A DNA stretch of 64,000 nucleotides. Source: Streptomyces griseus. GTDB lineage: Bacteria; Actinomycetota; Actinomycetes; Streptomycetales; Streptomycetaceae. Location: assembly GCF_900460065.1 (NCBI RefSeq), contig NZ_UAVD01000027.1, positions 124,001-188,000 of the forward strand. The letters are read 5' to 3'. The translations under genes were made by a program, and so were the position numbers. Below, piece by piece: positions 1 to 7,383 of the stretch. How positions within the stretch are numbered: position 1 is the first letter of the stretch; each line of letters begins with the position of its first letter. Under the pieces are notes generated by a model, which had not been told where the DNA came from, did no database searches, and saw only the letters and a list, made by a program, of their open reading frames with translations.

Positions 1-1
1 C

Positions 2-706
2 CTCGTCGGCCCGTCCGGCTGCGGCAAGAGCACCCTGCTGCGGCTGATCGCGGGCTTCGAGCACGCCACCGAAGGCGCGGTCGAGGTGTTCGGGGAGCGC
101 CCCGAACCCGGCGAACAGGCGGGCATCGTCTTCCAGCAGCCGCGCCTGTTCCCCTGGCGTACGGTCGGCGACAACATCGGCCTGGCGCTGAAGTACGCGG
201 GTGTGCCCCGGGCGGAACGGGGAGAGCGGGTCGGGGAGTTGCTGGAGCGCGTCGGGCTCGCGGACACCGCGGGCCGCCGCGTCTGGCAGATCTCCGGCGG
301 CCAGCAGCAGCGCGTCGCCATCGCCCGCGCCCTGGCGGGCGGCAAGCGGCTCCTGCTGCTGGACGAGCCGTTCGCCGCGCTGGACGCGCTGACCCGGGAG
401 CGGCTCCAGGAGGACCTGCGCACGGTCAGCGCCGAGACCGGGACCACGTCGGTCTTCGTCACCCACAGCGTCGACGAGGCGGTCTTCCTCGGCACCCGCG
501 CGATCGTCCTCACCAACCGTCCGGGGACCGTCGCCCTGGACATCCCCATCGGCCTGCCCCGGACCGGCGCCGACCCCGCCGAACTGCGCGGGCTGCCCGC
601 GTACGCCGCGCTGCGCGCCGAGATCGGCACAGCGGTACGCGAAGCGGCCGGCCGGCACCCCCGTACAAGCCGACACTTCCGTACGACGAGAGGAGAAGGA
701 TCATGA
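2..706 (+). CDS. ABC transporter ATP-binding protein, sulfonate/nitrate/taurine type (5' partial)
   Basis: The ATPase subunit of an importer, cut off by the window start. The frame is open from base 2 and enters at the Walker A loop (GPSGCGKST). Q-loop (VFQQPRLFPW), signature (ISGGQQQR), Walker B (LLLLDEP) and switch histidine (VFVTH) follow in order. The wording QPRLFPWRTVGDN and the C-terminal EIGTAVREAA region are typical of the SsuB/TauB/NrtD class. Its stop overlaps the start of the TauD-like dioxygenase (ATGA), so the two are co-translated, which points to uptake of an alkylsulfonate or taurine as sulfur source. The permease and binding protein would lie upstream, outside the window. 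Substrate is inferred from family and neighbour only. Confidence 0.9.
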   Translation, partial: LVGPSGCGKSTLLRLIAGFEHATEGAVEVFGERPEPGEQAGIVFQQPRLFPWRTVGDNIGLALKYAGVPRAERGERVGELLERVGLADTAGRRVWQISGGQQQRVAIARALAGGKRLLLLDEPFAALDALTRERLQEDLRTVSAETGTTSVFVTHSVDEAVFLGTRAIVLTNRPGTVALDIPIGLPRTGADPAELRGLPAYAALRAEIGTAVREAAGRHPRTSRHFRTTRGEGS

Positions 707-1626
707 CCACCGCGACGACCCCGGTCCTGCGCGACCACCGCGTCCCCGCCGACGGCCTGTACGAGGGCCCGCGCGAGCTGCGCCGGGTCCCCGAGGGCTG
801 GACCGACCGCCCCTACGAGCGCTTCCGCCTCGTTCCGCTCGGCCGGGTCATCGGCGCGGAGCTCCACGGCGTCGACCTGTCCCGCCCGCTGGACGCGGCC
901 CTGCGCGCCGAGCTGGACCGGGCGCTGCTGGAGTGGAAGGTGCTGTTCTTCCGCGACCAGCACCTCACCTCGCGGCAGCAGCGGGCGTTCGCCGGGTACT
1001 GGGGCGAGCTGGAGACCAACCCGCTGCTCGCCACCGGCGACGACCCGGAGGTGGCCCGCCTCGACCGCACCGCCGTCCCCACCTTCGAGAACGTCTGGCA
1101 CACCGACGTCACCTTCCGCGAACGCCCTGCCCTGGGCGCGGTCCTCCAGCTCCGCGAGGTGCCTCCGACCGGCGGGGACACGCTCTGGGCGGACATGGCC
1201 GCCGCCTACGACAACCTGCCCGAGGAGGTGAAGGAGCGCATCGAGGGGGCGCGGGCGGTGCACGACTTCATCCCCGGGTTCTCGCGCTTCTATCCGCCGG
1301 AGCGGCTGGCTCCGCACCAGGACCGGTTCCCGCCGGTCGAGCACCCGGTGGTGCGGCGCCATCCGGTCACCGGCCGCCGGACGATCTTCGTCAACGCCTC
1401 GTTCACCACCCGGATCGTGGGTTTCGAGCGGGAGGAGAGCGACCGCCTGCTGCGGCTCCTCTTCCAGCAGGCGCACGCCCCGGAGTTCCAGGTGCGGTTC
1501 TCCTGGCGCGCGGGCGACGTCGCCTTCTGGGACAACCGGGCCACCCAGCACTACGCCGTCAACGACTACGCCCCGCACCGCCGGATCGCCGAACGCGTGG
1601 CGATCGCCGGAGACCGCCCCCACTGA
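703..1626 (+). CDS. TauD/TfdA family Fe(II)/2-oxoglutarate dioxygenase
   Basis: A 307-residue enzyme that probably hydroxylates an alkylsulfonate or taurine carbon next to the sulfonate, releasing sulfite. The Fe(II) facial triad is visible: H133-x-D135 in VWHTDVTF and distal H283 in TQHYAVNDY, with the 2-oxoglutarate-binding arginine in PHRRIAERV near residue 294. Length matches TauD (about 280-310). The ATG overlaps the ABC ATPase stop by four bases and is preceded by a GAGAAGG ribosome site, so it forms an operon with the importer. Family assignment is firm; the exact substrate could also be another sulfonate or a phenoxyacid-like compound. Confidence 0.88.
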   Translation: MTTATTPVLRDHRVPADGLYEGPRELRRVPEGWTDRPYERFRLVPLGRVIGAELHGVDLSRPLDAALRAELDRALLEWKVLFFRDQHLTSRQQRAFAGYWGELETNPLLATGDDPEVARLDRTAVPTFENVWHTDVTFRERPALGAVLQLREVPPTGGDTLWADMAAAYDNLPEEVKERIEGARAVHDFIPGFSRFYPPERLAPHQDRFPPVEHPVVRRHPVTGRRTIFVNASFTTRIVGFEREESDRLLRLLFQQAHAPEFQVRFSWRAGDVAFWDNRATQHYAVNDYAPHRRIAERVAIAGDRPH

Positions 1627-1656
1627 CCGCCGCGGCCGGGCTGCTTGAATGGAAGG

Positions 1657-2349
1657 GTGACCCGAGCCTCCCTGGAAAAGCAGCCGCACGAAGTCGCCTC
1701 GATGTTCGACGGTGTGGCGGCCAACTACGACCTGACCAACGACGTGATCTCGCTCGGCCAGGCCCGGCTGTGGCGCAGGGCGGTCGCGGCGGCGGTCGAC
1801 GCCCGCCCCGCGCAGAAGATCCTCGACCTCGCCGCCGGTACGGCGACCTCCTCGCAGCCCTTCGTGAAGGCGGGCGCCTACGTCGTGCCGTGCGACTTCT
1901 CGCTCGGCATGCTCAAGGTCGGCAAGGAGCGCCACCCGTGGATGCCGTTCACGGCGGGCGACGGGATGAGGCTGCCGTTCAAGGACGAGACGTTCGACAC
2001 CGTCACGATCTCCTTCGGGCTGCGCAACATCCAGGACACCGAGGTGGCGCTGCGCGAGCTGTACCGGGTGACGAAGCCCGGCGGCCGGGTCGTGATCTGC
2101 GAGTTCTCCCAGCCGACCTGGACCCCGTTCCGCACGGTCTACACGGAGTACCTGATGCGGGCCATCCCGCCGGCCGCCCGCGCGGTGTCCTCCAACCCGG
2201 ACGCGTACGTCTACCTCGCCGAGTCCATCCGCGACTGGCCCGACCAGCCCGCCCTCGCGGCACTGCTCCAGAAGGCCGGCTGGTCGAAGGTCGCCTGGCG
2301 CAACCTGACCGGCGGCGTGGTGGCCCTGCACCGGGCCACCCGCGCCTGA
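1657..2349 (+). CDS. menG: Demethylmenaquinone methyltransferase
   Basis: SAM-dependent C-methyltransferase of the MenG/UbiE family, about 230 residues, which adds the ring methyl in the last step of menaquinone synthesis. It has the family N-terminus (KQPHEVASMFDGVAANYDLTNDVISLGQ), SAM loop LDLAAGTATSS near residue 56, and the motif TVTISFGLRNIQD. The start is taken as GTG 1657 (MTRASLEKQ...), which matches the N-terminus I remember for Streptomyces homologues. An in-frame TTG at 1645 is a less likely alternative, and the ribosome site is poor for both. It shares the locus with complex I, which uses menaquinone as acceptor. Confidence 0.9.
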   Translation: MTRASLEKQPHEVASMFDGVAANYDLTNDVISLGQARLWRRAVAAAVDARPAQKILDLAAGTATSSQPFVKAGAYVVPCDFSLGMLKVGKERHPWMPFTAGDGMRLPFKDETFDTVTISFGLRNIQDTEVALRELYRVTKPGGRVVICEFSQPTWTPFRTVYTEYLMRAIPPAARAVSSNPDAYVYLAESIRDWPDQPALAALLQKAGWSKVAWRNLTGGVVALHRATRA

Positions 2350-2364
2350 GTCCGGACGGGGCCC

Positions 2365-2892
2365 TCACAGCTCCAGGCGGAAGCAGACGGCCACCTGGCC
2401 GCGCGGGGTGTCGTACGACTCCGCCCGCCGCATCCCGAGCCGTTCCGCGACCGCCATCGACCGGGTGTTGAGCGAGTGGACCATCGCCACGACCTCGCCC
2501 ACCCCCGCCGCCCGCAGCCGCTCCAGCGTCGTGCGGGCGGCGGCGGAGGCGTACCCCCGCCCCCAGGCGGCCCGCCCCAGCCGCCAGCCGATCTCGGTCG
2601 CGCCGGCCGGCCCGTAATGGGTGTGCGGCCACGGCTGCGCCCCGGTGAAGCCGAGGACGGCGTCCTCCTCGTCCGTGACGGTCCACAGGCAGTAGCCCAG
2701 CTCCGCGTCGTGCCGCCGCTGACGGGCGGTGAGCTCCTCGTACGCGGACAGCTCCGCGCTCCGCCCGCCGAAGAACTCCATCACCTGCGGGTCGTCGAAG
2801 ACCCGGTGCCAGGTCAGGGCGTCCTCGTCGGTCGGAACACGGAGGCGTACGGCCGGGGCCGAAGCGTGGGGCGAGACAGGTGCTGTCGACAT
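2365..2892 (-). CDS. GNAT family N-acetyltransferase (RimJ/RimL type)
   Basis: A 175-residue acetyltransferase of the Acetyltransf_3 group. Features are RLRVPTDEDALTWHRVFDDPQVMEFFGG at the N-terminus, the acetyl-CoA region EIGWRLGRAAWGRGYASAAARTTLERL, and the C-terminal NTRSMAVAERLGMRRAE motif. The start is set at ATG 2892 (MSTAPVSP...), with an upstream GAAGGG. A longer frame to 3057 exists but would overlap the divergent flavoprotein gene. It is divergent from the 2990 gene with a 97-bp spacer. The substrate cannot be read from sequence; related enzymes acetylate protein N-termini or small amines. Confidence 0.8.
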   Translation of the reverse strand: MSTAPVSPHASAPAVRLRVPTDEDALTWHRVFDDPQVMEFFGGRSAELSAYEELTARQRRHDAELGYCLWTVTDEEDAVLGFTGAQPWPHTHYGPAGATEIGWRLGRAAWGRGYASAAARTTLERLRAAGVGEVVAMVHSLNTRSMAVAERLGMRRAESYDTPRGQVAVCFRLEL

Positions 2893-2989
2893 GAGGGAGC
2901 CCTTCGGAGGGTTGGTCTGCAGGCCCCCATAGACTGCACGGGACATGTGCCGCGCGGCACGCGAATTCGAGTCTTCGGGAGATCCGACC

Positions 2990-4273
2990 GTGACCGAGCC
3001 CCTCTCCGAGAACAGCGCGGACGTGATCGTCGTCGGAGCGGGCCCAGCGGGCTCCACGACCGCCTACTACCTCGCCAAGGCCGGACTCGACGTCCTGCTC
3101 CTGGAGAAGACCGCCTTCCCCCGCGAGAAGGTCTGCGGTGACGGGCTCACGCCCCGCGCCACGAAACAGCTCGTCTCCATGGGGATCGACATCTCCGAGG
3201 AGGCGGGCTGGCTGCGCAACAAGGGCCTGCGCATCATCGGCGGCGGCGTACGGCTCCAGCTGGACTGGCCGGACCTCGCCTCCTACCCGGACTACGGGCT
3301 CGTCCGCAAGCGCGACGACTTCGACGAGCAGCTGGCCCGGCAGGCCCAGAAGGCCGGCGCCCGGCTCCACGAGCGCTGCAACGTGGGCGCGCCCATCAGG
3401 GACGAGCGCACCGGCCGCATCACCGGCGTCGAGGCGAAGATCGGCGAGGAGAAGACCCCGGTCACCTTCCACGCCCCGCTCGTCGTCGCCGCCGACGGCA
3501 ACTCCACCCGCCTCTCCCTGGCGATGGGCCTGCACCGCCGCGAGGACCGCCCCATGGGCGTCGCCGTGCGGACCTACTTCACCTCGCCCCGCCACGACGA
3601 CGACTACCTGGAGTCCTGGCTGGAGCTGTGGGACCGGCGCGGCGCCGAGGACCGGCTGCTGCCCGGCTACGGCTGGATCTTCGGGATGGGCGACGGCACC
3701 TCCAACGTGGGCCTCGGCATCCTCAACTCCTCCTCCGCCTTCAAGGAGCTGGACTGGCGCGAGGTCCTCAAGGCCTGGTGCGCCTCGATGCCGGAGGACT
3801 GGGGCTACACCCCGGAGAACATGACGATGCCCATCCGGGGCGCGGCCCTCCCGATGGCCTTCAACCGCCAGCCGCACTACACCAAGGGCCTCCTCCTGGT
3901 CGGCGACGCGGGCGGCATGGTCAACCCGTTCAACGGCGAAGGCATCGCGTACGCCATGGAGTCGGGGCAGATCGCGGCCGACGTCATCGTCCAGGCCCAC
4001 GCCCGCGCCACCCCCGCCCAGCGCGAACTGGCCCTGAACAACTACCCGAAGGTGCTCAAGGAGACCTACGGCGGCTACTACACGATGGGCCGCGCCTTCG
4101 TGAAGCTGATCGGCAACCCGAAGGTCATGAAGGTCGCCACCCAGCGCGGCCTGACCCACCCGCTGCTGATGAAGTTCACCCTCAAGATGCTGGCCAACCT
4201 GACCGACCCGCAGGGCGGCGACGCGATGGACCGCATCATCAACGGCCTGTCGAAGGTGGCCCCGAAGGCCTGA
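2990..4273 (+). CDS. Geranylgeranyl reductase family FAD-dependent oxidoreductase
   Basis: A 427-residue flavoprotein of the ChlP/geranylgeranyl-reductase family. It has the FAD dinucleotide fold DVIVVGAGPAGSTTAYYLAKAG (residues about 10-31), the EKTAFPREKVCGDGLTPRA motif, VVAADGNSTRL, and LLVGDAGGMVNPFNGEGIAYAMESG near residue 305. The start GTG 2990 has GGGAG at correct spacing and gives MTEPLSENSADVIVV; the upstream in-frame extension lacks conserved features. Actinobacterial members such as MenJ saturate isoprene units of menaquinone. With menG nearby and nuo and a polyprenyl synthase in the window, that is the favoured role, by inference. Confidence 0.85.
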   Translation: MTEPLSENSADVIVVGAGPAGSTTAYYLAKAGLDVLLLEKTAFPREKVCGDGLTPRATKQLVSMGIDISEEAGWLRNKGLRIIGGGVRLQLDWPDLASYPDYGLVRKRDDFDEQLARQAQKAGARLHERCNVGAPIRDERTGRITGVEAKIGEEKTPVTFHAPLVVAADGNSTRLSLAMGLHRREDRPMGVAVRTYFTSPRHDDDYLESWLELWDRRGAEDRLLPGYGWIFGMGDGTSNVGLGILNSSSAFKELDWREVLKAWCASMPEDWGYTPENMTMPIRGAALPMAFNRQPHYTKGLLLVGDAGGMVNPFNGEGIAYAMESGQIAADVIVQAHARATPAQRELALNNYPKVLKETYGGYYTMGRAFVKLIGNPKVMKVATQRGLTHPLLMKFTLKMLANLTDPQGGDAMDRIINGLSKVAPKA

Positions 4274-4712
4274 GGCCGCCCGGGAAGGTCTGCGGGGGGC
4301 CGGCGGGTCCTTGGCCGTTCGCCGGCCCCCGCGGTCACCCGGACCCCGCCCCGCCCCGTCCTGCCCGGCCCGGGCAGGGCGGCGGACCGCGACCGGCCTT
4401 TGGGCCACGCGCTCCACGTCCCGGGCGAGGTCCGGCGGCCCACCGCGTAACTCCGCGCCGTCCCCGGGCACCGCGAACCCGGCGCTCCACTCGCCCCGGT
4501 GTTAATCCCCGTCCTCCCGGGTGATCATGTGCGATGATTTGCGCGCCCCCGGCCGTCGGCAGTACCGGACCGGACGGCGCCCGCCCGCCCCCGCCCGCAG
4601 TGGCGGCACGCGGTGCGTGCGGATCCTCTTGACGCACGCTCACATCGAACGCAGGCCAGCGGGGTACGGAACAAGCCGATACAGCGCTGCTCGACCCCAA
4701 GGACTGACAGCC
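4274..4712. other. 439-bp intergenic region with a terminator-like hairpin
   Basis: This stretch lies between the flavoprotein gene and the 58-codon ORF. It starts with the hairpin at 4295-4330. The rest is GC-rich, with a few AT-richer bases around 4500-4545, and no recognisable RNA or protein gene. A TTGACG hexamer at 4629-4634 resembles a -35 element, but no matching -10 stands at usual spacing. Confidence 0.5.
4295..4330 (+). terminator. Hairpin terminator after the geranylgeranyl-reductase-like gene
   Basis: A perfect 11-bp stem (GGGGGCCGGCG at 4295-4305, its complement at 4320-4330) with a 14-base loop, beginning 21 bp after the stop codon. There is no T-tract, as is common for Streptomyces terminators. 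Confidence 0.6.
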
Positions 4713-4889
4713 ATGACCACCGCCTCCCCGCCCCAGCACCACGGGCTCTTCCTGGAGCCCCGTTTCGCCGTGGACCTGACCGCCCCGGACGAGGACGAGG
4801 ACTTCGACGCCTCGTACGACGCGCTGCCCGCGCCCACCACCTCGGCCAGGGAGCCGGAGCGGACGAACCGCCGCCCGCGCCGCCGCTGA
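4713..4889 (+). CDS. Small hypothetical protein, 58 residues
   Basis: A short reading frame starting at ATG 4713, with AAGGA upstream (4699-4703). The product (MTTASPPQHHGLFLEPRF...) has an acidic middle (DEDEDFDASYD) and a basic tail (ERTNRRPRRR), with no membrane segment or known domain. I do not recognise the family. The charge split and good codon bias make it a plausible gene, but it could be chance. It stands alone between two non-coding stretches. Confidence 0.4.
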   Translation: MTTASPPQHHGLFLEPRFAVDLTAPDEDEDFDASYDALPAPTTSAREPERTNRRPRRR

Positions 4890-4958
4890 TCCGGACGGCG
4901 GCCCCTCCGGCGCGTAAACCGCTGGAGGCCCCGCCGCCCGACCGGTACCCTCTTCTCC

Positions 4959-5021
4959 ATGGCCAGCCCCGAGTCCGACAGACTCCGGCCACCGGTGCGC
5001 CGGTGGCCGTGTTCGTGCTGA
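4959..5021 (+). CDS. Possible 20-residue leader peptide
   Basis: ATG 4959 opens a 20-codon frame ending in arginines, tryptophan and two cysteines (VRRWPCSC, then TGA). There is no Shine-Dalgarno; TACCCT lies about 7 bases before the ATG, as in some leaderless Streptomyces transcripts. The last ten codons coincide with the hairpin at 4986-5009. This arrangement resembles attenuator leader peptides, but no known family was recognised and chance is quite possible. Confidence 0.2.
   Translation: MASPESDRLRPPVRRWPCSC
4986..5009. repeat. Perfect 10-bp inverted repeat inside the mini-ORF
   Basis: CGGCCACCGG at 4986-4995 pairs with its complement at 5000-5009 across a TGCG loop. It could be an RNA hairpin in the leader of the downstream MFS exporter gene or a transcription terminator without a T-tract. 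Confidence 0.55.
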
Positions 5022-5315
5022 GCGTCGCCGGCTGACCCACGGGTCACCGGCCCCTTCACCACGGCTCCACGTCCCCCGGCTCACCGCGGGTACGGGCCGT
5101 TCCCCCTCGCGTACGCGCTGAAGCACCGCAGTACGCGGGGTCCGTGCCACCGGCCGATCGGTCACCGCGGGCGCCTTTCCGCGCCCCGGCCGATCACCTC
5201 CGGGCACTTCTCCGCGCCGTCGCGCCGGACCACCGGCGAACGCCTCCGCGGCCCGTATCCCCGCACTCCGGTCTGTCTGTCCATCCGACGGTTCCGTCCA
5301 AGGGGTCACTCACCC

Positions 5316-6530
5316 ATGCCATTCGCCGTTTACGTCCTCGGGCTCGCGGTCTTCGCCCAGGGCACCTCCGAGTTCATGCTGTCGGGGCTCGTCTCCGGCA
5401 TCGCCGCCGATCTCGACGTCTCCCTCTCCGCCGCCGGCCTCCTCACCTCCGCCTTCGCCATCGGGATGGTCGTCGGCGCGCCCCTGATGGCGCTGGCCGG
5501 CCGCGCCTGGCCCCGCCGCCGCGCCCTGCTCCTCTTCCTCGCGGTGTTCGTCGCCGTCCATGTCGTCGGCGCCCTCACCCCGAGCTACGAGGTGCTCCTG
5601 GTGACCCGCTTCGTCGGCGCCCTCGCCAACGCGGGCTTCTGGGCGGTCGCGCTGACCACGGCCATCGCGATGGTCCCGGACCGGCTGAAGGGCCGGGCCA
5701 CCGCCGTGGTGGTCGGCGGGGTGACCATCGCCTGCGTCGTGGGCGTACCGGCCGGCGCGGTGCTGGGGGAGCACTGGGGCTGGCGGTCGGCCTTCTGGGC
5801 GGTCGCGATCGTCTCGCTGCCGGCCTTCCTCGCGGTCCTGCGCTCCATCCCGGGCGGCCGGGGCACGGACCCGGGCGCCGCTCCCGTACCCGTGCGGGAC
5901 GAACTGCGCGCGCTGACCGGCCCAGGCCTGCGACCGGTACTCCTCACGATGGCCCTCGTGCAGGGGGCGACCTTCTGCGCCTTCTCCTACCTGGAGCCGC
6001 TCCTCACCCGGGAGACGGGGCTGGGCGCGGGGTGGGTGCCGGTGTCCCTGGCGCTGTTCGGGGCGGGCTCGTTCGCCGGGGTCACGGTGGCCGGCCGGTT
6101 CGCCGACGCCCGCCCGGTCGCCGTCGTCGCCACGGGCATGACCGCCCTCACCCTCGGCTGGGCGGCCCTCGCCCTGGCGGCGGGCAGCCCGGTGCTCGCC
6201 CTGGTGCTGATCCCGCTCCTGGGCATGCTCGCCTTCGGTACGGGCACCGCCCTGATCACCCGGGTCCTGGGCCTCGCCGCCGGGGCCCCGACGCTGGCCG
6301 GCGCCTTCTCGACGACCGCGTTCAACCTGGGGGCGGCGGTGGGCCCGTGGGCGGGCGGCCTGGCCCTGGACGCCGGGTTCGGCTACCGGGCCCCGGTCTG
6401 GGTGAGCGTCCTGCTGATGGCCCTGGCCCTGCTCGTCGCCGCGAGCACGGCTAAGGGCCGCCGCTCCCGAGCGGGGGAGCGGCGGCCCTCGGAGCCCGTG
6501 GCGCACCGGAGTGCCCACGAGCGCTTGTGA
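5316..6530 (+). CDS. MFS transporter, Cmx/CmrA chloramphenicol-efflux family
   Basis: A 404-residue, 12-helix drug/proton antiporter. The N-terminus MPFAVYVLGLAVFAQGTSEFMLSGLVSGIAADL matches the Cmx/CmlR exporters of Streptomyces, followed by the motif A-like AGRAWPRRRALLLF and the motif C-like VVGVPAGAVLGEHWGWR. Chloramphenicol or a related phenicol is the family substrate; this member's substrate is unproven. The last helix ends near residue 375, and the final 28 or so residues (KGRRSRAGERRPSEP...) are encoded by a perfect terminator-like hairpin. This suggests a run-on reading frame. Confidence 0.85.
   Translation: MPFAVYVLGLAVFAQGTSEFMLSGLVSGIAADLDVSLSAAGLLTSAFAIGMVVGAPLMALAGRAWPRRRALLLFLAVFVAVHVVGALTPSYEVLLVTRFVGALANAGFWAVALTTAIAMVPDRLKGRATAVVVGGVTIACVVGVPAGAVLGEHWGWRSAFWAVAIVSLPAFLAVLRSIPGGRGTDPGAAPVPVRDELRALTGPGLRPVLLTMALVQGATFCAFSYLEPLLTRETGLGAGWVPVSLALFGAGSFAGVTVAGRFADARPVAVVATGMTALTLGWAALALAAGSPVLALVLIPLLGMLAFGTGTALITRVLGLAAGAPTLAGAFSTTAFNLGAAVGPWAGGLALDAGFGYRAPVWVSVLLMALALLVAASTAKGRRSRAGERRPSEPVAHRSAHERL
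6455..6488. terminator. Bidirectional terminator hairpin between convergent genes
   Basis: A perfect 14-bp stem (6455-6468 with 6475-6488) and a 6-base loop lie between the MFS exporter gene (+) and the NlpC/P60 gene (-). It falls inside the annotated 3' end of the MFS frame. A TAA in the neighbouring frame (6452-6454) sits directly before the stem. Confidence 0.75.
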
Positions 6531-6531
6531 A

Positions 6532-7383
6532 TCAGAGAACGCGGACCGCGCCGGTCGGCCGGTCGTAGTCCATGGAGCGCTGCACCGTGCCGGTGCTGGA
6601 GTTCTGCGCGCCGACGAACTCGCCGCCGCCGATGTAGATCGCGACGTGGTAGGCGCTGCCGGCGCTTCCCCAGTAGAGGATGTCGCCGGGCTGGAGGTTG
6701 TCCAGCGAGACCTGGGTGCCGAAGGTCGACTGGGACTGCGAGACGCGCGGCAGGTCGATGCCCGCCGTGCGGTACGCGGCCTGGGTCAGACCCGAGCAGT
6801 CCCAGGCGTTGGGGCCGGTGCCGCCGGACACGTACGCGTCGCCGACCTGCGCCTTGGCGAAGGCCACGATGGAGGCGGCGGAACCGCTCACGTTCGAGGA
6901 GGAGGGGGCGGAGGCGGAGCTGCCCGAGTCCGAGGAGCCCGACGAGCCGGAGGAGGCGCTGAGGGTCGTGCGCTCGGAGGTCCGGGAGGCGCGCTCGGCG
7001 CGCTCCTCGGCCTCCGCCTCGGCCTTGGCCTTCGCGGCGGCTTCGGCCTTCTTCTTCGCCTCGGCCTTGCGGACGGCCTCGGCGTGCGCCTTCTTGGCCG
7101 TCTTCGCGGCCTTCTCGGCCGCGGCGTCCTCGTCCGCCTGCGTCTCCAGGTCGAGGGCGACCTGCTGCGTGGCCTGGGCGGAGGCGGCCACAGCGGTGGA
7201 GAAGCCGGACGTGATCGTGGGCATCTCGATCGTCTGGGTCACCGGCTCGGCCTGGGCCGGACCGGCGGCACCCGCGACCGCGATGGTGCTGAGGACGCCA
7301 CCGGCAACTCCGGCTCGCAGTGCCGACTTCGAGGCGCGCTGACGGGGCTTCCGGTGGCTGGGTATGTGAGCGGTGTGGGACAT
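6532..7383 (-). CDS. Secreted NlpC/P60 family peptidoglycan endopeptidase
   Basis: A 283-residue exported cell-wall hydrolase. The N-terminus is a twin-basic signal peptide (SHRKPRQRASKSALRAGVAGGVLSTIAVAGAAGPAQA, cleavage near residue 45). An alanine/lysine/glutamate-rich coiled segment (residues about 75-145) and a serine-rich linker lead to the C-terminal NlpC/P60 domain. The catalytic Cys is in NAWDCSGLTQAAY and the His in AYHVAIYIGGG. It likely cleaves D-Glu/meso- or LL-Dap linkages in stem peptides. The start is set at ATG 7383 because it gives a proper signal peptide; the frame is open further upstream to 7533. Confidence 0.88.
   Translation of the reverse strand: MSHTAHIPSHRKPRQRASKSALRAGVAGGVLSTIAVAGAAGPAQAEPVTQTIEMPTITSGFSTAVAASAQATQQVALDLETQADEDAAAEKAAKTAKKAHAEAVRKAEAKKKAEAAAKAKAEAEAEERAERASRTSERTTLSASSGSSGSSDSGSSASAPSSSNVSGSAASIVAFAKAQVGDAYVSGGTGPNAWDCSGLTQAAYRTAGIDLPRVSQSQSTFGTQVSLDNLQPGDILYWGSAGSAYHVAIYIGGGEFVGAQNSSTGTVQRSMDYDRPTGAVRVL

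Larger units (their letters stand above)
4890..5315. other. 426-bp intergenic region upstream of the MFS exporter gene
   Basis: No convincing full-length gene is present. It contains a 20-residue mini-ORF (4959-5021) overlapping a perfect 10-bp hairpin (4986-5009), both described separately. The remaining sequence is GC-rich leader before the MFS exporter gene, whose ribosome site is AAGGGG at about 5299-5304. Confidence 0.5.

Noticed and set aside
2003..4471. An 822-codon antisense open frame on the minus strand
   Set aside because: It lies antisense to menG and the geranylgeranyl-reductase-like gene and has the Arg/Gly/Ala-rich composition of a GC-bias shadow; no domain is visible.
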